From Actinomycetota bacterium (GTDB lineage Bacteria > Actinomycetota > Acidimicrobiia > Acidimicrobiales > Ilumatobacteraceae), in the NCBI GenBank assembly GCA_947454105.1, contig CANGIP010000004.1, positions 62,001 through 126,000 on the forward strand: DNA of 64,000 bases, given 5' to 3'. Each line of letters opens with the position of its first letter. The stretch's first letter is position 1. Shown one piece after another: positions 1-9,311 of the stretch. Below the pieces are notes generated by a model. The model did no database searches, was not told the origin of the DNA, and worked only from the letters and a program-made list of their open reading frames with translations. Both the position numbers and the translations under genes were made by a program.

Positions 1-1582
1 CCATTTCGGCGGTGAGGTGTGAACTTTCCATCACTCGATTGACCGGGAGACGAACACGGCGAAGTTCTTTGGATAAATCTTCACGCCCGGCTTCAATGAG
101 ATCTTCACGCTTTTCCCGTGAGAACCATTGCTTCACCTTGTTGCGCGCCTTTGGTGATGCGATGAATTCGAGCCATTCACGTGACGGACTTGCCGACTCA
201 ACCTTCGACGTGAATATTTCGCAGGTGTCGCCAGATTTCAACTGATGTGTCAGGGGAACAAGTCGACCGTTGACACGCGCACCGATACAGGCATTACCGA
301 TTGCCGTGTGCACCGAGTACGCAAAATCAACGGGACATGAGCCGAGTGGTAAAGCAATCACTCGACCTTTTGGAGTAAACACGAAGATCTCGTCTTGGTC
401 GAGATCAGTTTTCAAACTCTCCATGAACTGCGCCGGATCAGCGATATCGCTTTGCCAGTCAATGATTCGATTCAGCCAATCAATATCTGGTATTTCATTG
501 TCATCTTTGTAAGCCCAGTGGGCTGCGACTCCCCACTCGGCTCGCTGATGCATTTCGCGGGTGCGAATTTGAATCTCGAGTGGTTTGCCACCGGGTCCGA
601 TGACAGTCGTATGCAAACTTTGGTACAAGTTGAACTTTGGCATGGCGACATAGTCCTTGAAACGCCCGACAATCGGCTTCCAAGTGCCGTGGATACAACC
701 CAAAGCTGCGTAACAATCTTTCACCGAATCGACGACGACACGAATGGCGACGATGTCAAAAATCTCGTCGAATTCTTTGCCTTTTTGGATCATCTTTTCG
801 TAGATGCTCCACAAATGTTTTCCGCGACCGGTGACATCGGCGTCAATATTCAGATCGGTAAGTTTCGAGCGCACATCTGACATTGCCTTTGCGAGGTAGA
901 CATCTCGTTCAGGGCTTCGGCTGCTTACCAAGTGGTCAAGCTCGGCGTAACGCTTTGGGTACATCGAGGCAAACGCCAAATCTTCAAGTTGTTGTTTGAG
1001 ACCTTGCATACCGAGTCGGTGCGCAAGAGGTGCGTAGATATCAAGAGTTTCGCTGGCGATACGTTGTTGTTTTTCCAGTGGCATTGCCGCAATGGTGCGC
1101 ATATTGTGCAGGCGATCAGCCAACTTGATAATCAGGACGCGCAAATCCTTGGCCATCGCGACCAGCATTTTGCGCATGGTCGCGGCTTGCTGTTCTTCTT
1201 TAGAATCAAAGCGAATTCGATCAAGTTTGGTCACGCCATCAACGATGGCGGCGACCTCGGGTCCGAAATCACGTTCAACATCAGCGACGGTAATTTCGGT
1301 GTCTTCGACAGCATCGTGCAACAACGCGGCGATGACAGTGGTTTCATCGAGCCCAATATCGGCAACAATTTTGGCGACTGCGAGAGGATGGTTGATATAG
1401 CCCTCGCCACTTTTTCGAGTCTGCTGAGAGTGGGCCGTGCGAGCAGTTTCAAAGGCCTTGGTCATTAAGGCAGTTGATGCTTTGGGGTGACGCCGACGGA
1501 AAGACTGCAACACTGGCGCCATTTCATCATCGGGTGAACTCTGTTGACGCCTCCAAGGGAGAAGACGAGTCACCGTTGCCAT
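1..1582 (-). CDS. relA: RelA/SpoT bifunctional (p)ppGpp synthetase/hydrolase, 3' end outside window
   Basis: Makes and degrades (p)ppGpp, the cytosolic alarmone of the stringent response. I translated the minus strand from ATG at 1582. The N-terminal HD hydrolase domain is clear, with ALLHDAVEDT at about residues 86-95 and KLADRLHNMRT at about 153-163. A synthetase domain follows (GRFKDYVAMPK, EIQIRTREMHQRAEWG), then a TGS domain (DEIFVFTPKGRV) and the helical region ending near RLPVNRVMESSHLTAEM at the window edge. About 527 residues are visible of a protein usually over 720, so the C-terminal ACT region is cut off. It follows apt, as in many actinobacteria. A GATACT hexamer six bases before ATG suggests its own start site. 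Both catalytic halves look intact, so a bifunctional Rel is expected. Open frames on the opposite strand here are shadows. Confidence 0.96.
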   Translation of the reverse strand, partial: MATVTRLLPWRRQQSSPDDEMAPVLQSFRRRHPKASTALMTKAFETARTAHSQQTRKSGEGYINHPLAVAKIVADIGLDETTVIAALLHDAVEDTEITVADVERDFGPEVAAIVDGVTKLDRIRFDSKEEQQAATMRKMLVAMAKDLRVLIIKLADRLHNMRTIAAMPLEKQQRIASETLDIYAPLAHRLGMQGLKQQLEDLAFASMYPKRYAELDHLVSSRSPERDVYLAKAMSDVRSKLTDLNIDADVTGRGKHLWSIYEKMIQKGKEFDEIFDIVAIRVVVDSVKDCYAALGCIHGTWKPIVGRFKDYVAMPKFNLYQSLHTTVIGPGGKPLEIQIRTREMHQRAEWGVAAHWAYKDDNEIPDIDWLNRIIDWQSDIADPAQFMESLKTDLDQDEIFVFTPKGRVIALPLGSCPVDFAYSVHTAIGNACIGARVNGRLVPLTHQLKSGDTCEIFTSKVESASPSREWLEFIASPKARNKVKQWFSREKREDLIEAGREDLSKELRRVRLPVNRVMESSHLTAEM

Positions 1583-1594
1583 GGGCTAAGTATC
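1583..1594 (-). promoter_or_regulatory. Possible leaderless -10 of relA
   Basis: Reading the minus strand, GATACT is followed by six bases (TAGCCC) and then the relA ATG. GAnnnT is a tolerated variant of the TAnnnT -10 used by actinobacterial sigma-A. The spacing matches the other leaderless-type starts in this window. No -35 is evident. This is the weakest member of the set. Confidence 0.35.
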
Positions 1595-1610
1595 GCAGGA
1601 AGTCAGAACC

Positions 1611-1630
1611 ATCGGGTGGTTATGCCCGAT
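1611..1630. other. Small hairpin between apt and relA
   Basis: ATCGGG (1611-1616) and CCCGAT (1625-1630) can form a 6-bp stem with an 8-base loop in the apt-relA gap. No T-run follows on either strand, so it is not a convincing intrinsic terminator. It could be a weak attenuator or processing site. Confidence 0.3.
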
Positions 1631-1646
1631 CTCGACTGGCAGAAAA

Positions 1647-2168
1647 TCAGTAGGTAAAGAGCGATTCGACGGCAATGCCATCGAGTTTCGAGCGACCTTC
1701 TAAAAATGGAAGTTCAATCAGAACTGCAAGGGCCACGATGTCGCCGCCAAGTGCTGACACTAAACGGCAGGTGGCTGCAGCCGTACCGCCAGTTGCCAGA
1801 ACATCGTCAACGACCAAAATACGCTCACCGGGATGAATGGCATCGCGATGGATCTCAAGCTTGTCCGAACCGTATTCGAGGTCGTATTCCTCACGAACCA
1901 CGGCCCAAGGAAGCTTTCCGGCTTTACGCACGGGAACAAAACCTGCGCCAAGGGCTACCGCGATGGGAGCACCAAGAATGAAGCCGCGGGCTTCAACGCC
2001 GATGACCCGTTGAATATTTGAACTGGCAAATCGTTCGGTGATTTGAGAAATCGCCTCGTGAAATGCCGGACCATCACCGAGAAGTGGCGTGATATCTCGA
2101 AAAGTCACTCCGGGATTTGGATAATCAGGAATTGAACGGATGAGATCTTGCATGGACTCAGTAGTCAT
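1647..2168 (-). CDS. apt: Adenine phosphoribosyltransferase
   Basis: Converts adenine and PRPP to AMP plus pyrophosphate in purine salvage in the cytosol. The 173-residue product has the normal length. It carries the type I PRPP-binding loop ILVVDDVLATGGT (about 117-129), the N-terminal PGVTFRDITPLL hood segment and the EARGFILGAPIA segment. The ATG at 2168 lies two bases past the secF stop, so it is probably translated from the secF message. The order secF-apt-relA matches the conserved actinobacterial arrangement, linking purine salvage to the ppGpp enzyme next door. Confidence 0.97.
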   Translation of the reverse strand: MTTESMQDLIRSIPDYPNPGVTFRDITPLLGDGPAFHEAISQITERFASSNIQRVIGVEARGFILGAPIAVALGAGFVPVRKAGKLPWAVVREEYDLEYGSDKLEIHRDAIHPGERILVVDDVLATGGTAAATCRLVSALGGDIVALAVLIELPFLEGRSKLDGIAVESLFTY

Positions 2169-2170
2169 GA

Positions 2171-3319
2171 TTAACGGCGACGCTTTTTACGAGGGCGGGG
2201 CGGATGAGTGAGGAGCGCAGTTGACGTTGGTGAAACTTGGTTTGCTTGAGTCGACTCATCGGAATCACTGGTCTGACGACGAATTGACTTGGCACCAGTG
2301 GCGCCTCCAGAAATCACCATATGAGCGAGTTCGGCTCCGGTTGCGTGAACACCCTTGAGGTTCTTGTAACGAGTTTCGCGTTCTTTGAAAATCGCCAACA
2401 ATGGAGAAGCAATGTAGATCGACGAATATGAACCGGTAATCAGTCCGACGAGCAAAGCAATGGCGAACTCGCGTAGGGCGATTGCGCCAAACACGCCCGA
2501 TCCAAGAATCAACAATGACAACACGGGCAACACTGCTGCCAATGAAGTGTTCAGTGAACGCATGAGAACTTGGTTCATCGACACATTGGTGATGTCGGCC
2601 ATCGAGGTACGTGAAACTCCGAACTTATCGATGTTGTCCTTGACTTTGTCGAACACCACGATCGTGTCGTACAACGAGAAACCAAGAATGGTCAAGAAGG
2701 CCACAACAGTTGCTGGAGTCACCTCAAAGCCAATAATTGAATACACGCCAACGCTGATTAACACGTCGTGCAACATCGCCAAAATCGCGGCCAATGCCAT
2801 ACGCCATTCAAAACGCCAAGCGATGTAGATGCCAACGAGCACCATAAATGCAATCAGGGCGCGTACAGCCTTTTCAGTAATTGAACGACCCCAGGATGAA
2901 CTCACCGAGCTCACCGAGACTTCGTTGACGTCAACAGCGGCCTTGGTTGCTAAGTCGGTTTGTACCTTCGCTCGGATTTCGGCAGTTTGATCGCCGACTT
3001 GGATTCGGATGGACGATGTGGTTCCGTTCGTCAAGGTTTGGACCTTGGCATTTTCGGTTGGAACGCCGTTGTCGTTTAACACCGCACGAGCGGCATCAAC
3101 ATTCATGGTGTCACTGCTTGGCACCTGCCAAGCGACTCCACCTTCGAAGTCGATGCCCAAGTTCAATCCACGACTGAATAGAGAACCGAGGGTGAGGACA
3201 ATCAAGATCAGCGAAATGGCGAAACCGATTTTACGTTTACCGACGAAGTCAAATGACGTCTCGCCGTGGTACAGGCGTCCGAGAATTCCGCGACGTGAAG
3301 TGACGAGTTCGTTACTCAT
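2171..3319 (-). CDS. secF: Protein translocase subunit SecF
   Basis: Membrane partner of SecD in the SecDF complex, which uses the proton gradient to help SecYEG-exported chains leave the membrane. The 382-residue protein has a first membrane segment (about 31-48) and the signature GLNLGIDFEGG (about 51-61). A periplasmic domain follows, then a five-helix block from about 150 to 300 (IAWRFEWRMALAAILAMLHD, FSLYDTIVVFDKV). The tail is long and hydrophilic and ends in PRPRKKRRR, a basic extension common in actinobacterial SecF. The ATG overlaps the secD stop by four bases, indicating translational coupling. Confidence 0.97.
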   Translation of the reverse strand: MSNELVTSRRGILGRLYHGETSFDFVGKRKIGFAISLILIVLTLGSLFSRGLNLGIDFEGGVAWQVPSSDTMNVDAARAVLNDNGVPTENAKVQTLTNGTTSSIRIQVGDQTAEIRAKVQTDLATKAAVDVNEVSVSSVSSSWGRSITEKAVRALIAFMVLVGIYIAWRFEWRMALAAILAMLHDVLISVGVYSIIGFEVTPATVVAFLTILGFSLYDTIVVFDKVKDNIDKFGVSRTSMADITNVSMNQVLMRSLNTSLAAVLPVLSLLILGSGVFGAIALREFAIALLVGLITGSYSSIYIASPLLAIFKERETRYKNLKGVHATGAELAHMVISGGATGAKSIRRQTSDSDESTQANQVSPTSTALLTHPPRPRKKRRR

Positions 3320-5040
3320 GCTGCACCTCCAGTTGCATTCACAGTGTTATCAATACCAAAGATTCGGCCACGTTGGAACCGTTTGGTTCGAGCCAAGAGC
3401 AGCATTGCCGGGCGGGTGAAGAACCAGGCGATGATGATGTCGCACAACGTTGACAGTCCGAGGAAGAAAGCAAATCCTCGAACCGAACCAACCGTCAGGT
3501 ACCACAAGGTAAACGCACCAATCAGCGACACGATGTCGGCCGCCAAGATAGTTCGCCATGCTGACTTGAAACCGCGTTCAGCAGAATTCTTCAATGTGCG
3601 TCCCGACTTGAGTTCGTCTTTCAATTTCTCAAAGAACACCACATACGAGTCGACCGTGACACCAATCGACACGATGATTCCGGCGATACCCGCCAAACTC
3701 AAGGCCAACCCATTGGTTGATGAAAGCAGTGAGATGACGTTCCACTGCACGAGACCAGACAACGTAATACCGATGACCACGACGATGGCGAGAAGACGGT
3801 AGTAGACCAACATGAACAACAGTACTAAGAGCACACCGATGAGCCCCGAAACAATGGCGGCGTGAAGTGAATCATCACCCAAAGTCGGTGAAACGATTTG
3901 CACTGCTTGAACTTCAAGTCGAACCGGTAAAGCTCCGCTCTTCAGAACTCGCGCCAAGTCTTTGGCTTCAGATTCTTTAAAGCTTCCCGTGATGTCAACT
4001 CCACCAGAGAAAGAAGGCTGATTGACATTCGGGGCCGATTGCACAACGCCGTCAAGCACAATGGCCATACGGCCAGTCGGACAAACTGTTGATTTGGCGA
4101 AACACTGCGCAGCACCAATATTCCAAAGATCGGCGCCAGTTGATCCACTCTTTAAGGTGACTCGTACTCCCCAGCCGCCAGAAATGATGTCGGCCTTGGC
4201 GTCATTATTGAAAACTTCACCCGTGGCAAATGACGGTCCGAGTTGATAGATCTCTGAGCCATCGGTGTTTTGCACGATGATCGTTGCGGTGGGATCGGCG
4301 GGATCGCCCATCGTTGCCGGAGCAACGCTCGATGTGGTGACGTCCGATCCAGGAGGCGATCCAGCGCCCAAGGGAGCCTCGGTGATTGAAGTCGCCAATG
4401 TCGAGTCACTACTGATTGCGCTAGTAGTCGACACAGGACTTGTTGTTGAGACATCACCGGGAACAGATGTGGCTGCCTGTGGTACGTAACGTGACGGTCC
4501 ACCTGGTGCCGTCGTTGACGTTGCGAGTGTCGTCACAGGAGTTGTCGATGCTGGAGTCGAGGTCGACGAACCATCAACAGTGGTCGACGAACCATCAACA
4601 GTTGTTGACACGCCATCGGCCAAAGTTGTCGATGAACCATCAGCGACGGTTGTGCTTGAAGTATCGGCTGGCGTATTTGGCGCCGCGAGTAGAACTGGTC
4701 GAAGCAAAACAGCTCCGGTTACTTGGACCAGACGCAGTGCTTCATCTTGGTTGTCGACGCCTGGCAAGTTGACCACGATCGCGTCACCTTGACGGATGAT
4801 TTCTGGTTCGGCCACTCCGAGAGAGTCAACACGATCACGAATTCGTTCAACCGCAAGGTCGAGGCTGACCGAATCGTATTCTCCAACTGGTTCTTGAGTA
4901 ACTGAAATTCCACCCTGCAGGTCGAGACCAAGTGCAGGTGTGTTGTCAGCGACGAGGTTGCCGGCAAACGAGCCGAGCACAACCACCAGGAGGCCGACGA
5001 GGGAAATGACAAGACGACGAGTCATGGCGGTTGTGGTCAC
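3316..5040 (-). CDS. secD: Protein translocase subunit SecD with a long Ser/Thr linker
   Basis: Partner of SecF in proton-driven late export. The N-terminal membrane segment (about 9-31) is followed by GLDLQGG (about 38-44), the P1 region and the C-terminal six-helix block (TLGDDSLHAAIVSGLIG, GVTVDSYVVFFEKLKDE). Between about residues 121 and 252 there is a low-complexity segment of Ser, Thr, Val, Asp and Gly with repeated DGSSTTV units, inserted in the periplasmic part. Upstream sequence supports GTG at 5040, whose GTGA overlaps the yajC stop; ATG at 5025 is an alternative. The length of 574 residues owes much to the linker. The family call is secure. The role of the linker is unknown. Confidence 0.96.
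   Translation of the reverse strand: MTTTAMTRRLVISLVGLLVVVLGSFAGNLVADNTPALGLDLQGGISVTQEPVGEYDSVSLDLAVERIRDRVDSLGVAEPEIIRQGDAIVVNLPGVDNQDEALRLVQVTGAVLLRPVLLAAPNTPADTSSTTVADGSSTTLADGVSTTVDGSSTTVDGSSTSTPASTTPVTTLATSTTAPGGPSRYVPQAATSVPGDVSTTSPVSTTSAISSDSTLATSITEAPLGAGSPPGSDVTTSSVAPATMGDPADPTATIIVQNTDGSEIYQLGPSFATGEVFNNDAKADIISGGWGVRVTLKSGSTGADLWNIGAAQCFAKSTVCPTGRMAIVLDGVVQSAPNVNQPSFSGGVDITGSFKESEAKDLARVLKSGALPVRLEVQAVQIVSPTLGDDSLHAAIVSGLIGVLLVLLFMLVYYRLLAIVVVIGITLSGLVQWNVISLLSSTNGLALSLAGIAGIIVSIGVTVDSYVVFFEKLKDELKSGRTLKNSAERGFKSAWRTILAADIVSLIGAFTLWYLTVGSVRGFAFFLGLSTLCDIIIAWFFTRPAMLLLARTKRFQRGRIFGIDNTVNATGGAA
4564..4605. repeat. Tandem 21-bp repeat coding the DGSSTTV linker of SecD
   Basis: Two nearly identical 21-bp units lie head to tail, and a diverged copy sits about 25 bases further on. 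In the minus-strand reading they encode successive DGSSTTV heptads of the SecD linker. In-frame repeats of this kind expand and contract by slippage, which would explain a linker of variable length. Confidence 0.7.
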
Positions 5041-5417
5041 TCGCTGTCGGGTTCGGTCGACTCAGTAGCGATTTCTCCGCCAGCTGGTTCGACAACAGGA
5101 TTAATACGGCGCAAGAGCGAAGCTCGTGAAACACGAATTTCGGTACCCTCAGCGATTTCGAGCCACACCACGTCGCCATCAATGGCATTAACGAATCCGA
5201 AGATCCCAGCATTGGTGATGACTTCATCGCCTTCGCCGATCGCGCGCTGCAATTCTTGGCTTTCCTTCAGGCGGCGACGCTGTGGGCGAATCATCAAGAA
5301 GTACATGGCAGCACCGATGGCCCCCATGAACAAAAGGGTCACGACGAAACTTCCACCGCTCTTTTGCGATGACGAGTCTGCGGCCAACAAGGATGACAAA
5401 GAGTGAAGAGTAAACAT
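5037..5417 (-). CDS. yajC: Preprotein translocase accessory subunit YajC
   Basis: Small single-pass membrane protein that associates with SecDF-SecYEG. The 126-residue product has one hydrophobic segment at about 24-42, then the characteristic basic PQRRRLKESQE stretch. The DUF219-type beta region follows (GDEVITNAGIFGFV, VWLEIAEGTEIRVSRASL), then an acidic tail. ATG at 5417 has AGGGAA six bases upstream, a usable Shine-Dalgarno site. It heads the yajC-secD-secF run, and its stop overlaps the GTG of secD. The membrane segment is preceded by a Ser-rich stretch. Confidence 0.95.
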   Translation of the reverse strand: MFTLHSLSSLLAADSSSQKSGGSFVVTLLFMGAIGAAMYFLMIRPQRRRLKESQELQRAIGEGDEVITNAGIFGFVNAIDGDVVWLEIAEGTEIRVSRASLLRRINPVVEPAGGEIATESTEPDSE

Positions 5418-5492
5418 GAAGTTCCCTAAGATCGAGGGTCAAATAACCCGTTGAACTCTAGTGCTTAGGGCACCAATTTGGGGGCTCACGAG

Positions 5493-5507
5493 GGTCCAAA
5501 ATGGACC
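5493..5507. terminator. Hairpin between tgt and yajC
   Basis: GGTCCA-AAA-TGGACC forms a perfect 6-bp stem with a 3-base loop just downstream of tgt and upstream of yajC. A wider pair (TTTGGGG near 5476, CCCCAAA near 5523) could enclose it. No long T-run follows, so termination is plausible but not certain. It separates the tRNA-modification genes from the sec genes. Confidence 0.4.
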
Positions 5508-5518
5508 AAATCGTCGGC

Positions 5519-6634
5519 CTAACCCCAAATCGACAGAATTTCTTGGCGCAAAATGTGTAGCCGCCCGAGGCTGATGGCATTTCGCATGTCTTTCATCAGA
5601 TTGAGGGTGAAGGCGATGTTGTGCAGACTCAAGAGCCGGGCAGCCGTGGGCTCGTTGACCTGGAAGAGATGGCGCAAGTATCCCCTGCTGTGACGCTGGC
5701 AGACATCGCAGGAACACGCAGCGTCGATGGGGTCGTTACTTAAGGCATGTTGTTGGTTCTTGATGTGCAATTTTCCGGTACTGGTGAGAGCGGTGCCATG
5801 GCGACCTAATCGGGTTTGCATCACGCAGTCAAACTGGTCAACACCGAGCCACACGGCCTCAACCAATGACGCGGGGTCGCCCACGCCCATCAAATAGCGC
5901 GGGCGATCGGTCGGCAAATGAGCGATTGCCGAAGCCAACGCTGGAATCATTTCTTCACGCGTTTCGCCGACCGACAAGCCACCGATTCCGTATCCGTCGA
6001 AACCTGAGCGATCGCCGGTGGAGATTGCCACTGTGCGTTGAGCGCTTTCGGCGCGCATGGCAATATCGGTTCCACCTTGAACAATTCCAAACAATGCTTG
6101 ATCGGATCGTTGATGTGCTGAGTGGGCCCGTTGCGCCCACATTGACGTCCGCTCGAGAGCTAATCGAATGACTGGCTGTGGCGATGGCAAGGGAGCGCAT
6201 ACATCAAGAACCATTTGAATATCGGCACCGAGTAACTCTTGAGTTGCCACCGCCGATTCTGGGGTGAAGCGATGGTTGCTTCCGTCGTATGTTGACTTGA
6301 AGGTCACGCCGTCATCGTCAACTTTTGGATTCAATGAAAAAACTTGAAAGCCACCGGAGTCGGTCAAGGTGAGTCCGCGCCAGCCCGCAAACTTAGCAAG
6401 TCCGCCGAAATGGGCAACCGTTTCTGCTCCTGGTCGCAACATGAGGTGATATGTGTTGCCCAAAACGATTTCGGCACCAAGTGATTCGTAGTCGGAAGCA
6501 CTGAGATATTTGATGGCGCCACGCGTGCCGACCGGCATGAATGTCGGAAACTGGTATGAACCTTTAGCCGACGTCGCTACTCCGGTACGCGCTGTTCCTT
6601 CGGTTGCAGTGATATTCAGCGTGACGGGATGCAT
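5519..6634 (-). CDS. tgt: tRNA-guanine transglycosylase
   Basis: Exchanges G34 of GUN anticodons for preQ1 in queuosine synthesis. The 371-residue protein has the expected length. It shows the N-terminal GTRGAIKYLS segment, the catalytic region LTDSGGFQVFSL with its Asp (about residue 90), and IGGLSVGETREEM and YLMGVGDP in the barrel. The zinc-site set CSCDVC followed by a His is near the C-terminus. ATG at 6634 lies just after the queA stop, so queA and tgt form a pathway pair. The next enzyme in the pathway, QueA, is directly upstream. Queuosine genes are patchy in actinobacteria, so the pair has taxonomic value. Confidence 0.96.
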   Translation of the reverse strand: MHPVTLNITATEGTARTGVATSAKGSYQFPTFMPVGTRGAIKYLSASDYESLGAEIVLGNTYHLMLRPGAETVAHFGGLAKFAGWRGLTLTDSGGFQVFSLNPKVDDDGVTFKSTYDGSNHRFTPESAVATQELLGADIQMVLDVCAPLPSPQPVIRLALERTSMWAQRAHSAHQRSDQALFGIVQGGTDIAMRAESAQRTVAISTGDRSGFDGYGIGGLSVGETREEMIPALASAIAHLPTDRPRYLMGVGDPASLVEAVWLGVDQFDCVMQTRLGRHGTALTSTGKLHIKNQQHALSNDPIDAACSCDVCQRHSRGYLRHLFQVNEPTAARLLSLHNIAFTLNLMKDMRNAISLGRLHILRQEILSIWG

Positions 6635-6636
6635 CT

Positions 6637-7668
6637 TTAACTCTCTTCGGCGTGACGATTGAGCAACATGGTGTCGCCTAATGACAAGAAACGGTAGCCA
6701 TTATCCAGAGCATTTGCGTAGATATCGCGCCAACGGTCTCCGATAAAGGCATCAATCATCAGCAATAAAGTCGTCTTCGGTAAGTGGAAGTTCGTCATCA
6801 TGAGATCGACGCACTGCCAATTAAAGCCACGATGAATAAATAAGTTGGTTCGGCCAGACAGTTCGTCTCGAGACGCTGCGCTCTCCAAAGCACGAACTGC
6901 AGTAGTGCCAACTGCAACAACTCGTTGGGCCGCCTGAACCTTGGTCATCACCTCGTCATCAACCGCATAAAACTCGGTGTGCATTTTGTGATCGAGGGGA
7001 TTGTCGGTCTGAATGGGTTGAAAAGTATCGAGACCCACGACGAGTTCGACTCGAGCGAAATCCACTTTCATGTCGCGCAATTTCTGCAAAAGTTCTGGCG
7101 TGAAATGTAACCCAGCGGTTGGCGCCGCTGCAGAGGCAGGACGACGTGAATAGACCGTTTGGTAACGGTCGGTCTGCGGTAATGCAGTCGTGATGTATGG
7201 AGGCAGAGGTATTTCTCCAATGCGATTGAGAAACGACAACGCGTCGTCAGAGAAACACAATTCGATCGCAAATGAATTACCGCTTTCGAGGCGACCATGA
7301 AAAATGCATTCGCTTCCGGTTTCAAGATGACGAAGTACTTCGCCGTCCTTGAGTTTCCCACCAGGCTTCACCAGCGCTGACCACCGTCGAGAATCTGGCG
7401 TCAACGAATCAAGCAACAAGACTTCAACGTTGCCACCGGTCGAGCGGTGAAGACGTAGTCGACCTGGAATCACACGAGTGTCGTTGACGACAAGCAAGTC
7501 GCCTGCTTGTAGGTACTCAGGAAGATCAAAGACTTGTCGATGAGCAATGTTTGTCTGGCCACCTCGTCGACCCTGATCAACGAGTAAGCGAGCGTGATCT
7601 CGAGGTTCAACAGGAACTTGGGCAATTCGATCCTGAGGAAGGTCGTAATCGAAATCTGACAGTTCCAC
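6637..7668 (-). CDS. queA: S-adenosylmethionine:tRNA ribosyltransferase-isomerase
   Basis: Transfers and isomerises the ribosyl group of SAM onto preQ1 in tRNA to give epoxyqueuosine. Family hallmarks are FDYDLPQDRIAQVP at the N-terminus, LVVNDTRVIPGRL, TAGLHFTPELL and TNFHLPKTTLLLM. The open frame runs further upstream to a TTG at 7773, but those codons lie inside ruvB. I chose GTG at 7668, where the family homology begins, ten bases past the ruvB stop. That gives 343 residues, the normal length. Shine-Dalgarno support is weak. It is co-directional with the ruv genes and tgt. Confidence 0.94.
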   Translation of the reverse strand: MELSDFDYDLPQDRIAQVPVEPRDHARLLVDQGRRGGQTNIAHRQVFDLPEYLQAGDLLVVNDTRVIPGRLRLHRSTGGNVEVLLLDSLTPDSRRWSALVKPGGKLKDGEVLRHLETGSECIFHGRLESGNSFAIELCFSDDALSFLNRIGEIPLPPYITTALPQTDRYQTVYSRRPASAAAPTAGLHFTPELLQKLRDMKVDFARVELVVGLDTFQPIQTDNPLDHKMHTEFYAVDDEVMTKVQAAQRVVAVGTTAVRALESAASRDELSGRTNLFIHRGFNWQCVDLMMTNFHLPKTTLLLMIDAFIGDRWRDIYANALDNGYRFLSLGDTMLLNRHAEES

Positions 7669-7678
7669 CTGACGAATT

Positions 7679-8707
7679 CTAGGAGAACATTCCTGGAACT
7701 TGATTCGGTGCTTCGAAGCCAAGATGAGTCCAAGCCGAGGGCATGGCGACTCGCCCGCGAGGTGTTCGCGCAATAAAGCCCTGTTGGATCAAGAAAGGTT
7801 CGTACACATCTTCAACGGTCTCTGGTTGTTCACCGATTCCGATGGCCAAAGTTGACAGGCCAACTGGTCCCCCGTTGAACTGCTGACACAGCGACGACAA
7901 GATCGCTCGGTCCACTTTGTCAAGGCCGCGATGATCAACGCCAAACACCGCGAGACCTTCGTCGGCGATAGTGCCGGTGATTTTGCCATCACCGCGGACT
8001 TCAGCGAAGTCGCGCACGCGTCGCAACAGACGGTTAGCAATACGCGGCGTTCCGCGACTACGGCGAGCGATCTGATGTGATCCTTCTTCGTCAATCGAGA
8101 CATCAAGAATTCCGGCAGCACGACGCACGATGGCATGAAGTTCGTCATCGTCGTAATAATCGAGTCGAGCGACCAACCCGAATCGATCGCGTAATGGGCC
8201 AGTGATCATCCCGGTTCGCGTCGTGGCACCAACCAAGGTGAATTTCGGAAGTGCCAAACGAATACTGGAAGCGGCTGGACCTTTACCGACCACAATGTCG
8301 AGCTTGAAATCTTCCATCGCTGGATACAAGATCTCTTCCACAACTCGGCTGAGTCGATGAATTTCGTCAATGAACAAAACATCGGATGGTTCGAGTTTGG
8401 TCAGAATTGCTGCGAGGTCGCCCGCTCGCTCAAGGGCTGGGCCAGACGTGATGTGTAAACGCACGCCCATCTCGGCGGCAATGATGCTGGACAGTGTGGT
8501 TTTTCCTAAGCCTGGAGGACCGGCGAACAACAAATGGTCGGCTGCTTCACCACGACGACGAGCTGCTTCAAGAACAATGCCCAATTTCTCTTTCAGTTCG
8601 CGCTGTCCGATGAACTCTTCAAGATGTTTTGGACGCAAGCCTGATTCATCAGATTCTTCAACAACATCTTGATCGAGAATGTGTGGATCTAGAAATTCAT
8701 CCCGCAC
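7679..8707 (-). CDS. ruvB: Holliday junction branch migration helicase RuvB
   Basis: Hexameric AAA+ motor that drives branch migration with RuvA. The 342-residue product shows Walker A GPPGLGKT (about 63-70), Walker [11 protein letters not shown] (about 113-122), sensor region [11 protein letters not shown] and the arginine-finger segment PLRDRFG. The C-terminal winged helix has [16 protein letters not shown] and [12 protein letters not shown]. Its start overlaps the ruvA stop by about eleven bases, consistent with coupled translation. The ruvC-ruvA-ruvB order is the standard bacterial one. Nothing unusual is seen. Confidence 0.98.
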   Translation of the reverse strand: MRDEFLDPHILDQDVVEESDESGLRPKHLEEFIGQRELKEKLGIVLEAARRRGEAADHLLFAGPPGLGKTTLSSIIAAEMGVRLHITSGPALERAGDLAAILTKLEPSDVLFIDEIHRLSRVVEEILYPAMEDFKLDIVVGKGPAASSIRLALPKFTLVGATTRTGMITGPLRDRFGLVARLDYYDDDELHAIVRRAAGILDVSIDEEGSHQIARRSRGTPRIANRLLRRVRDFAEVRGDGKITGTIADEGLAVFGVDHRGLDKVDRAILSSLCQQFNGGPVGLSTLAIGIGEQPETVEDVYEPFLIQQGFIARTPRGRVAMPSAWTHLGFEAPNQVPGMFS

Positions 8708-9293
8708 GACGAGCTCCTAACGCTTGTAAAGCATCTCGTAACAAACTCTCCGCTCCGTCTTGTACTGAAACATCACGGAGCACTTCTCGAATTTCAGATT
8801 CAACATACCCAAGTCCGAGTAACGCTTCGCGCACATCAGAGATCACACTTGGACGCCCGCTATTGGAAGACTCGTGACTGTCAAGAATAGGCAATGACAA
8901 TCGGTTCTTCAGTTCAATCAATAAACGTTCGGCAGTCTTCTTGCCGACACCAGGAACCATCGTGAGCGCCGCCAAATCTGATGACGCGACGACTTCGAAT
9001 AAAGCAACTGGTGACAACGTGCCAAGCACTGCCATCGCTAACGAGGGGCCAACGCCGTGAGTCGCCAGCAGAATTTGAAAAGTATTTTTCTCGTCACGGG
9101 TAAGAAAACCAAAGAGAGTTTGGGCATCTTCACGAATGTGATGATGGATATACAAAAACGCGGGCGATGTTGGTTCAAGTTCGGCCAAAGTGCGCGGTGT
9201 CACGGCCACGAGATACCCGACTCCACCAACTTCAATCAGTGTGGTTCCTTCGCCATGGCGTTCAAGAACTATTCCACGTAATGAACCGATCAT
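8697..9293 (-). CDS. ruvA: Holliday junction DNA-binding protein RuvA
   Basis: Tetrameric protein that holds the four-way junction and loads RuvB. It has an N-terminal OB fold ([26 protein letters not shown]), tandem helix-hairpin-helix motifs ([14 protein letters not shown] and [17 protein letters not shown]) and a flexible linker. The C-terminal RuvB-binding domain ([16 protein letters not shown]) completes it. At 198 residues it is full length. It sits 18 bases after ruvC and overlaps ruvB. Confidence 0.97.
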   Translation of the reverse strand: MIGSLRGIVLERHGEGTTLIEVGGVGYLVAVTPRTLAELEPTSPAFLYIHHHIREDAQTLFGFLTRDEKNTFQILLATHGVGPSLAMAVLGTLSPVALFEVVASSDLAALTMVPGVGKKTAERLLIELKNRLSLPILDSHESSNSGRPSVISDVREALLGLGYVESEIREVLRDVSVQDGAESLLRDALQALGARRAG

Positions 9294-9311
9294 CTGCAGC
9301 GAACTTTCATA

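Noticed and set aside
395-1468. Plus-strand open frames of 161 and 178 codons
   Set aside because: They lie antisense inside relA, whose minus-strand reading is unmistakable. They have no family features or start signals.
4564-4605. CRISPR-like or mobile-element repeat
   Set aside because: The repeats are 21-bp in-frame units encoding the SecD linker, with no spacers.
7669-7773. Upstream extension of queA to TTG 7773
   Set aside because: Those codons lie inside the ruvB coding region and match no QueA N-terminus. GTG 7668 fits.
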